6,377 nt of DNA, taken from assembly GCA_024695225.1 (NCBI GenBank), contig JAILIO010000006.1:1-6377 (forward strand), in the 5' to 3' direction. The notes below the pieces were generated by a model that did no database searches, was not told the origin of the DNA, and worked only from the letters and a program-made list of their open reading frames with translations. The DNA comes from Lachnospiraceae bacterium (GTDB lineage: Bacteria > Bacillota > Clostridia > Lachnospirales > Lachnospiraceae). Shown here piece by piece: positions 5,849 to 6,377 of this stretch. Position 1 is the stretch's first letter. Each line of letters opens with the position of its first letter. The translations under genes were made by a program, and so were the position numbers.

Positions 5849-6049
5849 ATGAACAAGGGTACTGTAAAGTGGTTCAACAACCAGAAGGGTTACGGATTCA
5901 TTTCAGATGAGCAGGGCAACGATGTATTCGTACACTACTCAGGACTGAAGATGGAAGGTTTCAAGTCTCTCGATGAGGGTGCTTCCGTTGAGTATGATGT
6001 AGTCCAGGGCGAGAAGGGTCCTCAGGCTGTCAATGTAGTAAAGCTTTGA
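5849..6049 (+). CDS. csp: Cold shock protein (CspA family)
   Basis: The 66-residue product is a single OB-fold cold shock domain that binds single-stranded RNA and DNA and acts as an RNA chaperone. It begins MNKGTVKWFNNQKGYGFI, with the RNP1 element KGYGFI (about residues 13-18) and the RNP2 element VFVHYS (about 27-32), and ends in the usual QAVNVVKL. Length is typical (65-70). The ATG at 5849 is chosen over an in-frame TTG at 5825 because GGAGG at 5833-5837 lies between them, 11 bases before the ATG. That spacing is longer than usual. Codon use is biased toward GGT, GTA and AAG, as in highly expressed genes. The gene is monocistronic, with a 3' UTR of about 90 bases before the terminator at 6142-6174. 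The predicted leader is too short for the long thermosensor 5' UTR of E. coli cspA. Confidence 0.96.
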   Translation: MNKGTVKWFNNQKGYGFISDEQGNDVFVHYSGLKMEGFKSLDEGASVEYDVVQGEKGPQAVNVVKL

Positions 6050-6141
6050 TCCTTCGCTCATCTAATCAGTATCGCTAAATTGTGCTTTTCTATATGATTT
6101 AGAAAACCCGCAGTGAACGTATAACGGATTAGGAGCCACGA

Positions 6142-6174
6142 GGGGATGGAACTCAGTTCCATCCCCATTTTTTT
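6142..6174 (+). terminator. Intrinsic terminator of csp, overlapping the hisA 3' end
   Basis: An 11-bp perfect stem (GGGGATGGAAC at 6142-6152 with GTTCCATCCCC at 6156-6166) and a 3-base loop are followed by A and seven T (6168-6174). The loop contains the hisA stop codon on the other strand, and the right arm plus T-tract are the last codons of hisA. On the minus strand there is no T-run after the hairpin, so it works only in the csp direction. Confidence 0.92.
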
Positions 6175-6377
6175 GCCAGTTCATGGATCTTAAGATCTCC
6201 GCCGAATATATCGAGTCGGCTCCCCACAGTAAAATCTATCCTGCCCTGTCCCGCCTCCTCTATAAGCCTTATATCTTCATAGGATGATATCCCTCCGGCA
6301 TAGGTCACTGGAAGGCCATCGTATCCGGAAAGGATCTCCAGGACATGTCTGTCCACACCCTGCCCCTTTCCTTCCGC
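6153..6377 (-). CDS. hisA: HisA, eukaryote-like (HIS6) type, C-terminal part
   Basis: The frame is open from the right edge to TGA at 6155-6153, giving the last 74 residues. HisA isomerises ProFAR to PRFAR, the fourth step of histidine synthesis, using a (beta/alpha)8 barrel in the cytoplasm. The fragment carries EGKGQGVD, VTYAGGISS, DFTVGSRLDIFGG and a short terminal helix. The TYAGG and GSxLDIFGG signatures are those of the eukaryotic HIS6 form; ordinary bacterial HisA instead has an SGG motif and a GkALYeG-type ending. These two glycine-rich loops form the phosphate-binding part of the barrel. A GTG at 6356 is an internal Val codon, not a start; the gene begins beyond the window. Its last codons form half of the csp terminator. 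No terminator for hisA itself is visible to its left before csp. Confidence 0.88.
   Translation of the reverse strand, partial: AEGKGQGVDRHVLEILSGYDGLPVTYAGGISSYEDIRLIEEAGQGRIDFTVGSRLDIFGGDLKIHELAKKWGWN

Noticed and set aside
6075..6102. CTAAAT/ATTTAG hairpin after csp as a terminator
   Set aside because: Only 6 AT-rich pairs with a 16-base loop and no T-tract. The strong hairpin at 6142 explains termination better.

Overview
The window looks like ordinary chromosome from a low-to-mid GC Firmicute of class Clostridia, most likely a Lachnospiraceae-type gut or rumen bacterium. The grounds are strong GGAGG ribosome binding sites, sigma-A type promoters, a PcrA-type helicase with a tudor-like tail, an elongator tRNA-Met without an encoded CCA end, a small cold shock protein, and a HisA of the eukaryote-like (HIS6) type, which I recall mainly from eukaryotes and a few rumen bacteria. 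The lineage is an inference from gene content, not a search result.

Layout. Positions 1-338 (+) hold the 3' part of a DUF2752 membrane protein whose end lies in an imperfect 40-bp tandem duplication. Positions 461-1126 (+) are a self-contained unit: promoter, apt (adenine phosphoribosyltransferase) and a hairpin terminator that is symmetric enough to serve the convergent next gene. Positions 1209-2186 (-) encode a D-2-hydroxyacid dehydrogenase family oxidoreductase. Positions 2279-2441 (-) are a compact tRNA-Met(CAT) unit with a perfect consensus promoter (TTGACA-17-TATAAT) and its own terminator. Positions 2521-2689 hold a degenerate array of roughly 20-bp units directly downstream of pcrA. 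Positions 2696-5702 (-) are a two-gene operon: a membrane-anchored M23/LytM-fold protein that has lost its metal ligands, followed by pcrA with a stop-start spacing of one base. Positions 5733-5803 carry divergent promoters for that operon and for csp. Positions 5849-6049 (+) encode the cold shock protein. Its terminator (6142-6174) is built partly from the last codons of the convergent eukaryote-like hisA, which runs off the right edge (6153-6377, -).

How the genes fit together. This is mostly housekeeping: purine salvage (Apt), DNA repair and replication-fork upkeep (PcrA), translation (tRNA-Met), RNA chaperoning (Csp) and histidine synthesis (HisA). Convergent pairs (apt/dehydrogenase and csp/hisA) share or overlap terminators. 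I see no phage, insertion sequence, CRISPR array, toxin-antitoxin pair or defence system, and no convincing novel multi-gene system. The items most worth a second look are the repeat array after pcrA, the catalytically dead LytM protein coupled to pcrA, the eukaryote-type HisA, and the terminator embedded in the end of hisA.
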